Part shown: positions 27,104 to 34,694 of the stretch, piece by piece | How the letters are laid out: each line of letters starts with the position of its first letter | Numbering within the stretch: the stretch's first letter is position 1 | Source of the DNA: CALSPH01 sp041690035 | GTDB lineage: Bacteria > Bacteroidota > Bacteroidia > NS11-12g > UBA955 | Assembly: GCA_041690035.1 (NCBI GenBank) | Contig: JBDNFC010000028.1 | Location: forward strand, 1 to 34,694 | Length of the DNA: 34,694 nt | Direction: 5' to 3' | Program-made: the position numbers and the translations under genes | Notes under the pieces: model-generated | What the model saw: the letters and a program-made list of their open reading frames with translations, nothing else | What the model was told of the DNA's origin: nothing | Databases searched by the model: none

Positions 27104-28186
27104 ATGAATAAGCAAACCTATGTTTTGATAATGGCCGGTGGAGTAGGTTCTCGATTTTGGCCTGCAAGCAGAACAGAACGTCCAAAACAGTTTATGGATT
27201 TTATGGGTAAAGGCAAATCTCTTATCCAGCTTACTTATTTGCGGTTTAGAGAAAAATTTGATTCCGATAAAATATATGTGGTAACCAATGCTGCGTATAC
27301 AAGTTTGGTAAAAGAACAATTGCCAGAGTTATCAGATAGCCAAATACTTGCAGAGCCTATGGGCAAAAATACAGCTGCTGCAATTGCTTATGGTTGTTAT
27401 AAAATACACTATACACATGGCAGGTCTAATGTGGTGGTAAGTCCAAGCGATCACCTTATCCAACAATCAGAGGTTTTTTTAGAAACCATTAATAAAACCA
27501 TCGCTTTTGTAGAAAACAATAAGGCATTGGTAACCATTGGCATAAAACCCACAAGGCCCGATACAGGTTATGGCTATATTCAATACCTAAATATACCCGT
27601 AGAGGCAGATATATATAAAGTAAAAACTTTTGTAGAAAAACCAAATGCAGAAATGGCTGTGCAATTGTTAGAGAGTGGTGATTTTGTATGGAATGCGGGT
27701 ATTTTTGTTTGGAATACTCAAACTATAATGGATGAAATGGAAAAGCATTTACCCGAAATTTCTAGTCTTTTTGGAAGGGTAAAGAATAAGTGGGGTTCTA
27801 AAGATGAGCAAGGTGCAGTAAATGAAATATATCCTCTTTGCAAAAGTATTAGCATTGATTTTGGCATTTTAGAATCATCAGAGCATGTTTATTTAAGCCC
27901 TGGAAACTTTGAATGGAGCGATTTAGGCACATGGCTCAGCTTGTTTGAAAACACCAAAAAGGATAAAAACAATAACGCAAAAATTGGAAAATTAATAGCG
28001 CTTTACGACACGCATGACAGCCTTATATATAACGATGACTCGACCCCACTAGTTGTAAATGGATTATCGGATGTTATTATTGTAAAAAGCGATAATTTGG
28101 TTTTGATATGCAGCAAAAACAAAGAACAAGAGGTAAAACAAATTGTAAATGATTTGAGTGCAAAATACAGAGAAAAATTTACCTAA
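27104..28186 (+). CDS. manC: Mannose-1-phosphate guanylyltransferase
   Basis: 360 aa. The enzyme makes GDP-mannose from mannose 1-phosphate and GTP, a donor for surface glycans and the precursor of GDP-fucose and related sugars. The nucleotide-binding start A-G-G-V-G-S-R-F-W-P-A-S-R and the E-R-P-K-Q-F segment are at 11-30, with F-V-E-K-P near 176 and F-V-W-N-A-G-I-F following. The length fits the single-domain form: there is no C-terminal cupin isomerase domain as in bifunctional ManC proteins. Second gene of a three-gene operon, 12 bases after kdsD and 12 before ybaB. Confidence 0.93.
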   Translation: MNKQTYVLIMAGGVGSRFWPASRTERPKQFMDFMGKGKSLIQLTYLRFREKFDSDKIYVVTNAAYTSLVKEQLPELSDSQILAEPMGKNTAAAIAYGCYKIHYTHGRSNVVVSPSDHLIQQSEVFLETINKTIAFVENNKALVTIGIKPTRPDTGYGYIQYLNIPVEADIYKVKTFVEKPNAEMAVQLLESGDFVWNAGIFVWNTQTIMDEMEKHLPEISSLFGRVKNKWGSKDEQGAVNEIYPLCKSISIDFGILESSEHVYLSPGNFEWSDLGTWLSLFENTKKDKNNNAKIGKLIALYDTHDSLIYNDDSTPLVVNGLSDVIIVKSDNLVLICSKNKEQEVKQIVNDLSAKYREKFT

Positions 28187-28198
28187 AATTAATACATT

Positions 28199-28495
28199 AT
28201 GTTTGGAAAAATATTAGAAATGAAAGCCCAAATGGAAGAGGCAAAAAAGATGCTGGAAGAAGTTTTTGCTTCTGGTGAAGCAGGTGAAGTTACTGTAAAA
28301 TGTGATGGAACAAGAAGGATTATTGATGTTAATATAAATTTAGAAAACTTGGCCTTAATAGCCAAAGACGAACTTCAAGATTTAATCGTTTTGGCTGCAA
28401 ATCGAGCTTCGGAAGATGCTCAAAAAAAGGCGGAAGAAATTTTTAAAAATAAATTTGGCCCAATGGCGCCCGGTTTATTAAAGGGGTTAATGTAG
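28199..28495 (+). CDS. ybaB: YbaB/EbfC family nucleoid-associated protein
   Basis: 98 aa. The family forms small dimers that bind DNA and are often encoded near dnaX and recR, though not here. Visible pattern: an N-terminal helix rich in Met, Ala and Lys (M-F-G-K-I-L-E-M-K), a hinge V-K-C-D-G, a strand I-I-D-V-N-I, and a C-terminal helix that ends M-A-P-G-L-L-K-G-L. Slightly shorter than the E. coli protein (109 aa). Its place at the end of a sugar-nucleotide operon is unusual and suggests chance linkage. Confidence 0.9.
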   Translation: MFGKILEMKAQMEEAKKMLEEVFASGEAGEVTVKCDGTRRIIDVNINLENLALIAKDELQDLIVLAANRASEDAQKKAEEIFKNKFGPMAPGLLKGLM

Positions 28496-28513
28496 TTATT
28501 TCTTTAAAGTTGC

Positions 28514-28544
28514 ATGCTTATTCCTGCTTTACTTTATTAAGCAT
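28514..28544. terminator. Possible hairpin between convergent ybaB and CAP genes
   Basis: Perfect 7-base arms ATGCTTA (28514-28520) and TAAGCAT (28538-28544) around a 17-base loop in a 102-base convergent gap. A second small inverted repeat, CTTATA-AAA-TATAAG, is at 28574-28588. Neither has a good T-run, so factor-independent termination is only a suggestion. Confidence 0.3.
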
Positions 28545-28597
28545 TAAATTGTGACATTTGTATTTATTTTAAACTTATAAAATATAAGCTGAATTGC

Positions 28598-29629
28598 TCA
28601 ATCAATGAAAGTAGTGCTGTAGTTAATGGCTTTTATTTTACCATCAGCACTTTTAACATTTCCGACACTAATAACATAAGTAACATTGATTTTTACAGGG
28701 TTTAAAATGTCAAAAACAAGAGTATTGCTGCCATATCCAGTATTTACTTTATATTGTTTTATAGGAATTGATGCACCATTAACCGCAACTTTCACACTAG
28801 CTTTTTCAAAAAACGCATCTGCTAACGATATAGAAAATCTATTGGTTGCAAATAAATATGGATGATAACCCATGGCAGGCCACGTAACAAAATGGGCATT
28901 GAAATAATTTAAATCCTGATAACTTTTCCTAAAATTTGCATGTTCTCCAATCACCCAAATAACAACGGTACTTTCTGTGCTGCCATAACCTGGAAATGTG
29001 AGCGAAGGGTTGAGTAACCATCGCCTGTGTCCTGCATGTTTATTGTAATCTTCTTCATCTTTTAAAAGACCGAGAATTGCTTTTTGGGACTGATATCCAA
29101 ATGTTAGATTAGAATTTTGCGCAGCTAAAGCGGCACTTGCACTATAGCATTTCCATGTTTTTGGTATTTGGTGGCTGATATCTTTATTTAGGTGCATGCA
29201 ATAAGCCGCTTTTTGGCATTGCTTACTATAATCTGCATCTACATCATTTATGGGCGCCACACCTGCAAGCAGCCTTGCAAGATTGAGCGACTTTTCAAAC
29301 ATGAGGTATTCAGTAGTGTCTAGTTTTCCTTCAAAACAATTTTTTTCATTGGGTGGATTTTTCCATTTTAGCTGACGATTTTTTATTAGGCTTGAGTCCA
29401 AATAGGTTTTTAAAACTTGCTTTAACCATGTTTTATGCAGCACGAGTATTCTATTTTCGACACCATACAGATTATAGTATTCATTAAATCTTTTGCTAGC
29501 CATTGCATAATTTTTTGCAACAATAGCCTTATTTAACAAGTTATAGCGGTTTTCTTTTTCATCAATTATATTAAATGAAGTATTAAAAATAACGATTATA
29601 GCAAGGTGAAAAAAATACTTTTTTAACAA
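28598..29629 (-). CDS. CAP (SCP/PR1-like) domain exported protein
   Basis: 343 aa. A short positively charged start and hydrophobic stretch (K-K-Y-F-F-H-L-A-I-I-V-I-F) looks like a signal peptide. Residues about 105-240 resemble the CAP superfamily: an N-L-A-R-L-L-A-G-V helix, Q-K-A-A-Y-C-M, C-Y-S-A-S-A-A-L-A-A-Q and A-G-H-R-R-W-L-L-N-P. The C-terminal 100 residues are beta-rich and unassigned. CAP proteins are exported and have varied roles; the activity cannot be read here. The start is a TTG two bases after the stop of the protease gene upstream, so translational coupling is likely. No in-frame ATG keeps the signal peptide. Confidence 0.78.
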   Translation of the reverse strand: MLKKYFFHLAIIVIFNTSFNIIDEKENRYNLLNKAIVAKNYAMASKRFNEYYNLYGVENRILVLHKTWLKQVLKTYLDSSLIKNRQLKWKNPPNEKNCFEGKLDTTEYLMFEKSLNLARLLAGVAPINDVDADYSKQCQKAAYCMHLNKDISHQIPKTWKCYSASAALAAQNSNLTFGYQSQKAILGLLKDEEDYNKHAGHRRWLLNPSLTFPGYGSTESTVVIWVIGEHANFRKSYQDLNYFNAHFVTWPAMGYHPYLFATNRFSISLADAFFEKASVKVAVNGASIPIKQYKVNTGYGSNTLVFDILNPVKINVTYVISVGNVKSADGKIKAINYSTTFID

Positions 29630-29631
29630 AA

Positions 29632-30090
29632 TTACAGATTTATTTTAATGTTTGAATCAGATAACAAATATCTTTTTGCAACATCAACTAAAAATTTTCC
29701 TTTCAAAAATTTTCTGCCTAAAAGCACCGCATAGTTCATAGAAGATCTTTTTGCTAAGCTCAAATCTGTTAAAATCTCTCTTTCTCCAATCTTAATAATA
29801 CTTTTAATAATATACCTTTCTTCTACTTTTCCAAAAGAATTTTTAACCCTTTTACACTTATAATTGCTAAATTCATGGATAATATTATTAAAAGCTAAGT
29901 GATGTTTATCTAAAAATTTAACTGCAAGAATATAAACTCCATTTTTTTTAATCACCTTTATTTCACTGCAATGTATGGCAGAACTATCAGCTCCGGTATC
30001 TATTTTTGCATGAATATTACCAAGCTCAAATGATGGAAAAGAAACAGATTCGTATCTGCCAATTGTGGTTTTAATATTTTTTTTTATCAA
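29632..30090 (-). CDS. Retropepsin-like aspartic protease (RimB / former 'ATP-dependent zinc protease' family)
   Basis: About 152 aa. The family signature is visible: T-I-G-R-Y-E near the N-terminus, K-I-D-T-G-A-D-S-S-A-I-H (Asp31 in this numbering), K-N-S-F-G-K-V-E-E-R-Y, and the ending S-S-M-N-Y-A-V-L-L-G-R-K-F-L-K-G. Relatives (PF05618) occur beside RimK ligases and are now viewed as retropepsin-like aspartic proteases acting on glutamate-modified peptides; no RimK gene is in this window. The frame is open to a TTG at 30118-30120 (162 aa), but the better promoter match overlaps that codon, so the TTG at 30088-30090 is preferred. The CAP gene follows by 2 bases. Confidence 0.82.
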   Translation of the reverse strand: MIKKNIKTTIGRYESVSFPSFELGNIHAKIDTGADSSAIHCSEIKVIKKNGVYILAVKFLDKHHLAFNNIIHEFSNYKCKRVKNSFGKVEERYIIKSIIKIGEREILTDLSLAKRSSMNYAVLLGRKFLKGKFLVDVAKRYLLSDSNIKINL

Positions 30091-30110
30091 AAAAGTCTTT
30101 TTATAAGCTG

Positions 30111-30141
30111 CAAAAATCAAAAATTAATTTTATAAAACCAA
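30111..30141 (-). promoter_or_regulatory. Probable promoter of the protease-CAP operon (-33 TTG, -7 GATTTTTG)
   Basis: On the minus strand TTG (30139-30141) is followed after 20 bases by GATTTTTG (30111-30118), one mismatch to TAnnTTTG. The spacing fits the phylum. It lies 20 bases before the TTG at 30090 and supports that start. Confidence 0.45.
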
Positions 30142-30152
30142 TTAATAAGTAA

Positions 30153-30160
30153 TAAATTTG
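30153..30160 (+). promoter_or_regulatory. Promoter -7 box (TAAATTTG) of the alpha/beta-hydrolase gene
   Basis: Exact TAnnTTTG match, 34 bases before the ATG at 30195. It lies only 4 bases before the longest-frame TTG (30165), which is therefore unlikely to be the start. Confidence 0.6.
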
Positions 30161-30194
30161 CTTTTTGAAATCAATTCGTAAAATAAAAAAAGTA

Positions 30195-31058
30195 ATGAAG
30201 ATAAGTCTTTTGGTTTTTGTAATACTATTTCTTGTTTTATTTTTTGTTAGCAGCTGCATGCAATTTAGGGCAAGCGATAAAAAATTGAGGAAAGAATTGG
30301 CAAAACGAAATTTTGATATTGCCATAAAATATGATTCATTTTATTCTTTTAAATACAGGTATTTGCATTATAAAAACAAAGACACTTTATCGCCAACACT
30401 GGTTTTTATTCATGGAGCTCCAGGATCTGCAACAGCATTTACAGATTATCTATATGATAGTTTATTGCAAAAATTGTATAGTATAATTGTAGTGGATAGA
30501 ATAGGCTACGGCTATAGCAGCTATGGAAATTATCTGCCATTAGCAAAACAAGGTATTTGGCTAAAAAAATTGCTACAAAAAGAAAAATTGGAATCTGTTT
30601 TTTTGATAGGACATTCTTTTGGAGGCTCAATAGCTGCTAGAACAGCAGTAATTTCTGACAGTATTATTAAAGGAACTATATTAATTGCGCCAGCACTAGA
30701 CCCTAAAAACGAAAAATACGTTCCTGGCGGAAAGTTGGCATATTGGGCTGCTTCTAAGTGGATGTTTTCTAAGGCTTGGCAAATAAGTGCATTTGAAAAA
30801 TATCATCATGCTGAAGATTTGAGAAAAATAGAAAATGATTGGAAAAAATTAAAAACTCCTTTGCTACAAATTCACGGAACAAAAGACAATTTGGTGCCAT
30901 ACATCAACCTTCGTTTTGCACAATCACATTTTGATTCTTCAATATTTAGCACTTATACAATGCCAAATGAAGGACACCTTATTCCTTTTACAAAAAAAGC
31001 GCAATTAATATCCATTATAATTAAATTTACAAAAAAAGAGGCTTTATTAATTCAATAA
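30195..31058 (+). CDS. Alpha/beta-hydrolase lipoprotein
   Basis: 287 aa from the ATG at 30195. The N-terminus is a lipoprotein signal: M-K-I-S, a long hydrophobic stretch, then F-V-S-S-C (lipobox cysteine near residue 21). The rest is a standard alpha/beta hydrolase with F-I-H-G-A-P-G-S (oxyanion region), the nucleophile elbow G-H-S-F-G-G (Ser141), Asp231 in G-T-K-D-N-L-V-P and His261 in N-E-G-H-L-I-P, which complete a catalytic triad. The family includes esterases, lipases and peptidases; the substrate cannot be told. Probably anchored in the inner or outer membrane facing the periplasm. It diverges from the protease-CAP pair. Confidence 0.88.
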   Translation: MKISLLVFVILFLVLFFVSSCMQFRASDKKLRKELAKRNFDIAIKYDSFYSFKYRYLHYKNKDTLSPTLVFIHGAPGSATAFTDYLYDSLLQKLYSIIVVDRIGYGYSSYGNYLPLAKQGIWLKKLLQKEKLESVFLIGHSFGGSIAARTAVISDSIIKGTILIAPALDPKNEKYVPGGKLAYWAASKWMFSKAWQISAFEKYHHAEDLRKIENDWKKLKTPLLQIHGTKDNLVPYINLRFAQSHFDSSIFSTYTMPNEGHLIPFTKKAQLISIIIKFTKKEALLIQ

Positions 31059-31135
31059 ATACGCCCTTCTGTATTACTTGTGTATAATAATTCATAGTTT
31101 TTTAATTAATTCGGAGATTAAATAGGTCTTTTAGC

Positions 31136-31143
31136 TATTTTTG
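31136..31143 (+). promoter_or_regulatory. Promoter -7 box (TATTTTTG) of the glnN-fabD operon
   Basis: Exact TAnnTTTG match followed by CA, 20 bases before the ATG at 31164. No recognisable nitrogen-control site was seen upstream. Confidence 0.6.
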
Positions 31144-31163
31144 CACCCATTAAATAATTAAAA

Positions 31164-33359
31164 ATGGAGCCAGCAAGACAAAAAGCAATTGAAACAATAG
31201 CACAACGAGCAACAAAACAGCATAAATCTGAACCACAGAAAATATCTGATTATTTTGCATCCAATGTATTTGGGTACAAATTAATGAAAAAATATTTGAC
31301 TAAAGAGGTTTATAACGAGCTGAAACTTGCCATAGCTGGCGCACATAAATTAGAACGAAATGCAGCCGATGAGATAGCAGAAGGCATGAAGAATTGGGCA
31401 ATTAGCAGAGGTGCCACACATTACACCCATTGGTTTCAGCCACTTAGAGGCGGCAGTACTGCAGAAAAGCACGATAGTTTTTTTGAACCTACAGAAATGG
31501 GAAAAGGGATGGAAGTTTTTTCTGGAAGTAGTTTAGTTCAACAAGAACCAGATGCCAGTTCTTTTCCTAGCGGAGGCATTAGAAACACTTTTGAGGCAAG
31601 AGGCTACAGCGCATGGGATCCCACATCTCCCGTATTTATTATAGAAAAGGCAAGTGGAAAAACATTATGTATTCCCACCATTTTTGTTTCTTACACTGGA
31701 GAGGCATTAGATTACAAAGTACCATTATTAAAATCTTTAAATTTATTGCAAAAAAGTGCGATAGATATTGCACAATATTTTGATGAAAATGTGCAACATT
31801 GCACTGTGTCTTTAGGTGTAGAGCAAGAGTATTTTTTAGTTGATGAATCGTTATTTAATAATAGGCAAGATTTATTATTTACAGGCAGAACTTTATTGGG
31901 CACCGCGCCAGCAAAAGGGCAACAAATGGAAGACCACTATTTTGGTTCTATACCAGAACGGGTATATAATTTTATGACCCATTTTGAAACCGAAGCTTTA
32001 AAATTAGGCATTCCATTAAAAACAAGACATAATGAAGTAGCGCCAATGCAGTTTGAATGTGCACCAATGTTTGAAGATGTAAATTTAGCAGTAGATCACA
32101 ATACCCTTTTGATGGATTTGATGCATAATGTTGCTTCACATCACAGGTTGCGCGTTTTGCTGCATGAAAAACCTTTTCATGGGGTAAATGGTTCTGGTAA
32201 GCATAACAATTGGAGTATAATTACAGATACGGGTGTAAATGTGCTAAAGCCGGGTAACACTCCTGAACAAAATTTACAATTCTTAACCTTTTTTATAAAT
32301 ACAATCAAAGCAGTGCATGATTATGCAGATTTATTGCGGGCAAGCATTGCATCTGCCGGAAACGATCATCGGCTTGGCGCTAATGAAGCGCCACCAGCAA
32401 TTATTTCTGTATTTGTGGGCACTTTACTAGAACAAGTTTTAGATGATTTTATGACAGAGAAAAAGGTAAAAAGAGGCAGGCCTACCAATCAAGAGGTCAA
32501 TAAACTGAGTGTTGTTAATTTACCAGAAATATTATTAGATAATACCGATAGAAATAGAACAAGCCCTTTTGCTTTTACAGGAAATAAATTTGAGTTTAGG
32601 GCTGTAGGCTCTGCAGATAATTGCTCTAATGCCATGATTGTGCTAAATACCATTGTGGCTCATCAGCTAAAAAAGTTTAAGGCAGATGTAGAAAAATTAG
32701 CCAAAGGCAAAAAAAAGAGTGAAGAAATTATAAAAGTAGTTCTTAAAACCTACATGCCAGATTGCAAAAAAGTGATATTTGGCGGCAATGGATATAGTGA
32801 TGAATGGGTAAAAGAAGCAACAAAGCGAGGATTAAAAAATATAAAAAACACCCCTCAAGCATTAGAAGCTTATTTAACAAAAGAGGCTAAAAAATTATTT
32901 ACAGAAAATCAAATTTTTTCAGAAAAAGAGTTGGAAGCAAGGTCAGAAATAAGGTTTGAAAATTATGTAAAGCAGATACAGATAGAAGCGCGCGTATTAG
33001 GCGATATGGTGTTTACCCAAGTAATACCCGCTGCCATAAAGTATCAGGAAAAAATTAACAGCAATTTGCATAAAATGTTGGCTTTGGGCATCAAAAAAGA
33101 AAATTTTAAAGCACAACTAAGTTTGGTAGAGCAAATTAGTGAACACATTAATGCATTGTATGATAAAACTAATGCAATGGTGGAAGAGCGTAAAAAAACC
33201 AATAAGCTTGAAGATTTTCATAAAAAAGCTATACTTTATAACCAAAAAATTAAGCCTTATTTTGATGAAATTAGAATACATAGTGATAAGCTAGAACAGA
33301 TTATCAGTGACAAATTATGGCCAATACCTAAATATAGAGAAATGTTATTTGTAAAATAA
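31164..33359 (+). CDS. glnN: Glutamine synthetase type III
   Basis: 731 aa, the usual length of the class III enzyme (class I and II are far shorter). It makes glutamine from glutamate, ammonia and ATP. Class III features are visible: an N-terminal W-F-Q-P-L-R-G-G-S-T-A-E-K-H-D segment, S-F-P-S-G-G-I-R-N-T-F-E-A-R-G, G-V-E-Q-E-Y-F near residue 219, K-H-N-N-W-S, and N-D-H-R-L-G-A-N-E-A-P-P-A-I near residue 400. A helical C-terminal extension follows. The ATG at 31164 is well placed after the promoter. The next gene fabD starts 5 bases after the stop. Confidence 0.96.
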   Translation: MEPARQKAIETIAQRATKQHKSEPQKISDYFASNVFGYKLMKKYLTKEVYNELKLAIAGAHKLERNAADEIAEGMKNWAISRGATHYTHWFQPLRGGSTAEKHDSFFEPTEMGKGMEVFSGSSLVQQEPDASSFPSGGIRNTFEARGYSAWDPTSPVFIIEKASGKTLCIPTIFVSYTGEALDYKVPLLKSLNLLQKSAIDIAQYFDENVQHCTVSLGVEQEYFLVDESLFNNRQDLLFTGRTLLGTAPAKGQQMEDHYFGSIPERVYNFMTHFETEALKLGIPLKTRHNEVAPMQFECAPMFEDVNLAVDHNTLLMDLMHNVASHHRLRVLLHEKPFHGVNGSGKHNNWSIITDTGVNVLKPGNTPEQNLQFLTFFINTIKAVHDYADLLRASIASAGNDHRLGANEAPPAIISVFVGTLLEQVLDDFMTEKKVKRGRPTNQEVNKLSVVNLPEILLDNTDRNRTSPFAFTGNKFEFRAVGSADNCSNAMIVLNTIVAHQLKKFKADVEKLAKGKKKSEEIIKVVLKTYMPDCKKVIFGGNGYSDEWVKEATKRGLKNIKNTPQALEAYLTKEAKKLFTENQIFSEKELEARSEIRFENYVKQIQIEARVLGDMVFTQVIPAAIKYQEKINSNLHKMLALGIKKENFKAQLSLVEQISEHINALYDKTNAMVEERKKTNKLEDFHKKAILYNQKIKPYFDEIRIHSDKLEQIISDKLWPIPKYREMLFVK

Positions 33360-33364
33360 AAAAG

Positions 33365-34255
33365 ATGAAAACAGCATATATTTTTCCAGGCCAAGGTGCA
33401 CAATTTGTTGGCATGGGCAAAGATTTATTCCAAGCCAATTTAGCTAATAAAGCCCTTTTTGAGCAGGCCAATACTATCTTAGGATTTGATATTACTAAAT
33501 TCATGTTTGATGGCACAAGTGAAGATTTACAGCAAACAAAGGTTACTCAGCCCGCCATATTTTTGCACAGTGTGATAGGAGCCTTTAGTCTTGGTGAAAA
33601 TTTTAAACCAGATTTTGTTTCAGGGCATAGTTTGGGCGAATTTTCTGCCTTAGTTGCAGCTAAAAGTATATCATTTAATGATGGACTAAAATTGGTAAGT
33701 GAGCGGGCATTGGCTATGCAAGCAGCTTGTGAACTGGAACCGTCTGTTATGGCGGCAGTGTTGGGTTTAGAAGATGCTATTGTAGAAAAAATTTGCAGTC
33801 AAATACCTGGAATAGTAGTGCCTGCAAATTACAATTGCCCCGGCCAATTGGTTATCTCTGGCAACATGGAAGCCGTAAATAAAGCTTGCGAAGAACTTAA
33901 AAACGCAGGTGCAAAAAGAGCATTATTGTTGCCTGTAGGTGGTGCATTTCACAGCCCATTGATGCAGCCTGCCAGAGAAAAATTAGCAACAGCCATTGCA
34001 AAATGCGATTTTACAACACCTATATGCCCAATTTATCAAAATGTAAATGCGCTACCTAGCACAGATACTGAATTGATAAAAGAAAATTTAGTTGCTCAAT
34101 TAACTGCTCCTGTGCGATGGACCCAAACCATCCAAAACATGATGAATGCAGGTGTAAGCCATTATATTGAAATTGGCCCAGGAAAAGTATTGCAAGGATT
34201 GGTAAAAAAAATATATCCCGAGGCAGAGGTTAGCTCAGGTTTATTGCCTTTATAA
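33365..34255 (+). CDS. fabD: Malonyl-CoA:ACP transacylase
   Basis: 296 aa, normal length. The enzyme loads malonyl groups onto acyl carrier protein for fatty acid synthesis. The start reads F-P-G-Q-G-A-Q-F-V-G-M-G; the nucleophile is Ser89 in G-H-S-L-G-E, and His196 in G-A-F-H-S-P-L-M should be its catalytic partner. The ending I-E-I-G-P-G-K-V-L-Q-G-L-V is typical. It sits 5 bases after glnN with no promoter between, so the two are probably cotranscribed. Confidence 0.95.
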   Translation: MKTAYIFPGQGAQFVGMGKDLFQANLANKALFEQANTILGFDITKFMFDGTSEDLQQTKVTQPAIFLHSVIGAFSLGENFKPDFVSGHSLGEFSALVAAKSISFNDGLKLVSERALAMQAACELEPSVMAAVLGLEDAIVEKICSQIPGIVVPANYNCPGQLVISGNMEAVNKACEELKNAGAKRALLLPVGGAFHSPLMQPAREKLATAIAKCDFTTPICPIYQNVNALPSTDTELIKENLVAQLTAPVRWTQTIQNMMNAGVSHYIEIGPGKVLQGLVKKIYPEAEVSSGLLPL

Positions 34256-34291
34256 TATTTTATTGCAAGCTAATAAACTAGCTAAATGGAA

Positions 34292-34320
34292 AGCCTTGTC
34301 AGGTGCTGCTAGGCAAGGCT
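34292..34320. other. GC-richer stem-loop downstream of fabD
   Basis: AGCCTTG (34292-34298) pairs perfectly with CAAGGCT (34314-34320) across a 15-base loop, and flanking GGAA and TTCC can extend the stem past a 3-base bulge. It is unusually GC-rich for this region. No T-run follows, so it is not a standard terminator; it could be an RNA end structure or a protein-binding site. Confidence 0.4.
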
Positions 34321-34636
34321 CATTTCCACCTCATCCAATTCAGTAATTGTGAACGGTGAGTTAGATATTAAATCCAAATTACACATTAGAAATGCCCAAT
34401 CGCACAAGTATTTATACCATCCCTATAAAATTATAAAAACACTCCTTTTGGGATAAATTGCAACATTTAAAATGCCATTACAATTGGGGACAATTTAAAA
34501 AAGCAGGGATTTATTTAGTGGGGGTTGGTGGATAGTGGCCTCATTGCTGTAAATAGTCGTCCATTAAAAACCACTTAACACTTTTATTATCAACGATTTG
34601 GGGATTAAAATGAGGTTTAAATAATGCAAAAAAGGG

Positions 34637-34644
34637 TATATTTA
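34637..34644 (+). promoter_or_regulatory. Possible -7 box (TATATTTA) before the right-edge gene
   Basis: One mismatch to TAnnTTTG at the last position, 27 bases before an ATG. This spacing is within the range of the other promoters here. Confidence 0.25.
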
Positions 34645-34671
34645 CAGCGTAAACCTTGCATATATTTTAAA

Positions 34672-34694
34672 ATGACACCTAAGAAAAAATCCAC
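34672..34694 (+). CDS. Possible start of a further gene, cut by the window edge
   Basis: An ATG followed by M-T-P-K-K-K-S, then the window ends. Only seven full codons are visible, so no product can be named. It is supported only by a weak promoter-like box upstream and the preceding non-coding gap. Confidence 0.3.

Larger units (their letters stand above)
34256..34671. other. Intergenic region after fabD, no gene seen
   Basis: About 415 bases with no credible open frame. It contains a stem-loop (listed separately) and, near its right end, a promoter-like box before an ATG at 34672. Confidence 0.45.

Noticed and set aside
26123..28495. kdsD-manC as part of a capsule or O-antigen cluster
   Set aside because: No glycosyltransferase, flippase or polymerase genes follow; the operon ends with ybaB and then a convergent gene.
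29627..29634. TAATTTTG box at the start of the CAP gene
   Set aside because: It is formed by the upstream stop codon TAA plus the TTG start, hence a coincidence of coding constraints.

Overview
The window is an AT-rich chromosomal segment from a member of the Bacteroidota, probably a gliding or environmental type. The evidence is internal: two proteins carry type IX secretion sorting tails (one type B/CHU_C, one type A), MurF and alanine racemase are fused, glutamine synthetase is of class III, and there is a DUF4175 protein and an Omp28-like lipoprotein. Shine-Dalgarno sequences are largely absent, and a TAnnTTTG promoter -7 box, typical of the phylum, lies in front of nearly every transcription unit. 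I see no tRNA, rRNA, insertion sequence, prophage, CRISPR array or plasmid gene.

Layout. The left edge holds the 3' end of dnaN. A single-pass GYF_2 membrane protein follows. Two minus-strand genes come next: a giant membrane glycosyltransferase-like protein with TPRs (4572-7553) and a secreted PKD/CHU_C protein (1943-4450). From 7913 the plus strand carries a DUF4175 coiled-coil membrane protein, a SNF2-type helicase and an Omp28-like thioredoxin-fold lipoprotein ending in a strong terminator (15213-15248). A tight three-gene operon then encodes the MurF-Alr fusion, an unrecognised lipoprotein and a UvrD helicase fused to an apparently Fe-S-type PD-(D/E)XK nuclease.

On the minus strand lie a type A sorted secreted protein, rlmN and recQ, the latter two probably cotranscribed. 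Diverging from recQ is kdsD-manC-ybaB (arabinose-5-phosphate isomerase, GDP-mannose synthesis, nucleoid protein). A minus-strand pair follows: a retropepsin-like protease and a CAP-domain exported protein. It diverges from an alpha/beta-hydrolase lipoprotein. A glnN-fabD pair closes the window, and a possible start codon of a further gene lies at the right edge.

Functional themes are the cell envelope (MurF-Alr, KdsD, ManC, FabD, lipoproteins, sorted secreted proteins) and DNA maintenance (DnaN, SNF2 helicase, UvrD-nuclease, RecQ, YbaB). Most genes are ordinary core genes. No obvious new multi-gene system stands out. The most unusual items are the three-part glycosyltransferase/TPR fusion with a seemingly dead GT2-like head, the single-chain UvrD-nuclease coupled to a lipoprotein of unknown function, the protease/CAP gene pair, and an apparently leaderless GYF_2 gene. 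Several start codons are TTG, and I moved some starts because the promoter box overlaps or follows the longest-ORF start.
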